A stretch of 8,006 bases of DNA from Planctomycetota bacterium (lineage in GTDB: Bacteria; Planctomycetota; GCA-002687715; DRQF01): contig JAJRYU010000701.1 of the NCBI GenBank assembly GCA_024275615.1, positions 1-8,006 of the forward strand. Direction: 5' to 3'. The notes beneath the pieces were generated by a model. That model saw only the letters and a program-made list of their open reading frames with translations. It searched no databases and was not told the DNA's origin. Of the stretch, positions 6,347 through 8,006 are shown piece by piece. The position numbers and the translations under genes are program-made. Within the stretch, counting starts at the first letter, position 1, and each line of letters opens with the position of its first letter.

Positions 6347-8006
6347 TGATTGCCGGCGGCGGGCCAGGAATATTGATCCTTCAGAAAGTCCATGACCTCA
6401 TTCACTTGTTCACCTAACGAGAGGTTCGGAGCGATTCTCAAGTCCTGTAGTTGTTCAAAAGTAGGGCGTCGCGCTTGAAGCACAGTCTCCAACTCTTCGG
6501 TACTTGAGGAGGAAATGAGAGGGGGACGATCGGCTTGATTCTGGGCCAGTCGTTCGCGGATGATCTCCACGTCTTCGTCAATCCAAACAACAACAGCGCT
6601 CTTAGAGATCAGGTCCGCAAGAAGAGGATCCTCCAGGGCTCCGCCGCCCAAGGAGATGATGCCATCTTGTTTCATAAGTTTGCGGCAGATCGAAGTTTCG
6701 AGCCGTCGGAATTCATGCCAACCTGATTTCGCGACGAAATCAGAGATGGGGCCGTGTTGTTCGACAAAAACACGGTCACTATCCCAATGCGGCAAGGACA
6801 GGCGTTGGGAAAGCTCTTGCGCCAAAGTCGTTTTTCCTGCCGCTCTCATGCCGATGATGACAAGAGGGCAGCGTTTGGTTGAAAGCTTGGCGATTTCGTC
6901 GAAGAACGTCGGAAAACTCTTGCTGACGCAACTTGGCGTCTTCATCCAGCAGTCCGGGCGCATGAGGCCGATGGCCGTGAAAGCCATAGCTAGACGGTGA
7001 TCATCTTCGGGATCGAAGAGAATGTTCTTGGGCGACGATTCAACGTCGCCGACTTCGATGCCGTCTTCATGCTCTTGACAAGATATTCCCGCACGCCTTA
7101 GTTCGCGGCAGGTGACAAGGAGTCGATTACATTCTTTTATTCTCAGATTCGCTGCGCCAACAAATCTCGTCCTGCCTGGACGTTTCGCCGCTAAGATCGC
7201 GAGATTCATGAGCTGGTCAGGCGTATCGGCGACGTCGATTTCGATGTCGCCTTCTTGGCGCATCAGGGCAATTTTATTTGCCAGCGCCCGGTCGCTTTGA
7301 AATGAGTCATCCCTGAGGTTCAGGCCGTCGAATTGACTGCCGGTAAGTTCTGCCAAGACGAGGAAAAATCCAGCAGAACTCCAGCATCCCTCGATCTCAT
7401 AGCGTGCGGGAGAGCTTCCTACTTCATGGTTCACGCGGATGAGCGACTCCCCTTGTTCTATCCGGTGACCGAATCGGGCCAGAACTTCCCTTGTCAAACG
7501 AACGTACCCGGCGGAGGTCGGCTGCGTGGCGACCTCAATCGTCAGACCATCGGAGAGGTGAGGCGCCACAAGAAGGAGAGATGAGAGAAATTGGCTGCTG
7601 AGCGCCGCGTCAAGAGTGACTTGACCTCCCTTTCTTAGGCCACCCTGAAGTGTGACAGGAGGACAACCTCCTCTAGCCTCCAGGTCAAGGCCTAAGGATT
7701 GCCAAGCATCGATGAGAGGGGCGATGGGACGTGTGCGCATGTGATGGTCGCCGTCAATGACCCAATTCCCAGGCACCAAGGCAGCAACAGATGTGAGGAA
7801 ACGAAGGGCCGTGCCTGCATTGCCGCAATAGACCCGTCTTGCTTCCTTGTCAGCGTTTCCTTGGGGAATGCCGCCTCGTACTCGCACTAGACCTTGGGCT
7901 GAGTCTTGCCACTCAAGATCGAAACCGAGAGTGACCAAGCCGTCAACGAGATAGCGCACATCGTCGCAGGTTGGTAGACCATGGATCATCGTCTCGCCTG
8001 GCGTGA
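6343..8006 (-). CDS. AroA-AroK fusion: EPSP synthase + shikimate kinase (partial, N-terminus outside window)
   Basis: Bifunctional cytoplasmic shikimate-pathway enzyme: the kinase domain makes shikimate-3-phosphate and the EPSP synthase domain condenses it with phosphoenolpyruvate. The frame is open to the right edge. The visible part begins TPGETMIHGLPTCDDV, so roughly the first 30-40 residues of EPSP synthase (the PGSKS region) lie outside; the ATG at 7987-7989 is internal. Counting from that Met: YCGNAGTALRFLT 54-66, HHMRTRPI 82-89, SSQFLSSLL 131-139, VADTPD 253-258, RIKECNRL 283-290, DHRLAMAF 330-337 and SKSFPTFFDEI 356-366, which retains the active-site Lys. The kinase follows after about 3 residues: Walker A GMRAAGKTT 380-388, WDSD 402-405, FRRLET 427-432, GGG 448-450, lid RPPL 488-491, and RRPTF 507-511. 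Both domains look functional. The downstream lipoprotein gene overlaps it by 4 nt. Confidence 0.92.
   Translation of the reverse strand, partial: TPGETMIHGLPTCDDVRYLVDGLVTLGFDLEWQDSAQGLVRVRGGIPQGNADKEARRVYCGNAGTALRFLTSVAALVPGNWVIDGDHHMRTRPIAPLIDAWQSLGLDLEARGGCPPVTLQGGLRKGGQVTLDAALSSQFLSSLLLVAPHLSDGLTIEVATQPTSAGYVRLTREVLARFGHRIEQGESLIRVNHEVGSSPARYEIEGCWSSAGFFLVLAELTGSQFDGLNLRDDSFQSDRALANKIALMRQEGDIEIDVADTPDQLMNLAILAAKRPGRTRFVGAANLRIKECNRLLVTCRELRRAGISCQEHEDGIEVGDVESSPKNILFDPEDDHRLAMAFTAIGLMRPDCWMKTPSCVSKSFPTFFDEIAKLSTKRCPLVIIGMRAAGKTTLAQELSQRLSLPHWDSDRVFVEQHGPISDFVAKSGWHEFRRLETSICRKLMKQDGIISLGGGALEDPLLADLISKSAVVVWIDEDVEIIRERLAQNQADRPPLISSSSTEELETVLQARRPTFEQLQDLRIAPNLSLGEQVNEVMDFLKDQYSWPAAGNQ

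Noticed and set aside
6560..7000. 146-codon plus-strand ORF across the kinase region
   Set aside because: It is antisense to well-defined Walker A and EPSP synthase motifs, so it is a shadow frame.

Overview
The window comes from a bacterium with a Gram-negative-type envelope: it encodes a signal-peptide-bearing di-heme peroxidase, a probable lipoprotein and a polytopic membrane protein. GC content looks moderate, by eye only. The partial secreted protein with carboxypeptidase-regulatory-like repeats and the PqqB-like lipoprotein would suit a planctomycete or a relative, but nothing in the window proves the taxon.

Layout. Positions 1-891 (minus) hold the N-terminal part of an exported beta-sandwich-repeat protein that runs off the left edge. 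Positions 905-1313 hold no convincing gene, only a strong hairpin followed by T6 on the plus strand. A class I SAM-dependent methyltransferase (1314-2084, minus) is divergent from a plus-strand cluster with about 43 bp between the starts. That cluster contains a MauG/CcpA-family di-heme peroxidase (2128-3231), an iron-sulfur-cluster repair di-iron protein of the YtfE/ScdA/RIC family (3298-3972) and a flavodoxin-fold NAD(P)H (quinone) oxidoreductase (4022-4624). It converges on a minus-strand group, read right to left: an AroA-AroK fusion (EPSP synthase joined to shikimate kinase, 5' end beyond the right edge), a PqqB-like metallo-beta-lactamase-fold lipoprotein overlapping it by 4 nt, and a YjdF/DUF2238 membrane protein.

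How the genes may work together. The plus-strand trio looks like a redox and nitrosative-stress set: peroxide reduction or heme-based oxidation in the periplasm, repair of damaged Fe-S or di-iron centres in the cytoplasm, and two-electron reduction of quinones. This is inferred from family roles and adjacency; no regulator gene or clear FNR/NsrR-type operator was seen. The minus-strand trio joins two late shikimate-pathway activities (steps 5 and 6) to two envelope proteins of unknown role. The clearest unusual item is the AroA-AroK fusion, whose domain order matches the central part of the eukaryotic pentafunctional AROM protein. I did not find a clear, wholly undescribed system. No tRNA, rRNA, CRISPR array or mobile element was seen.
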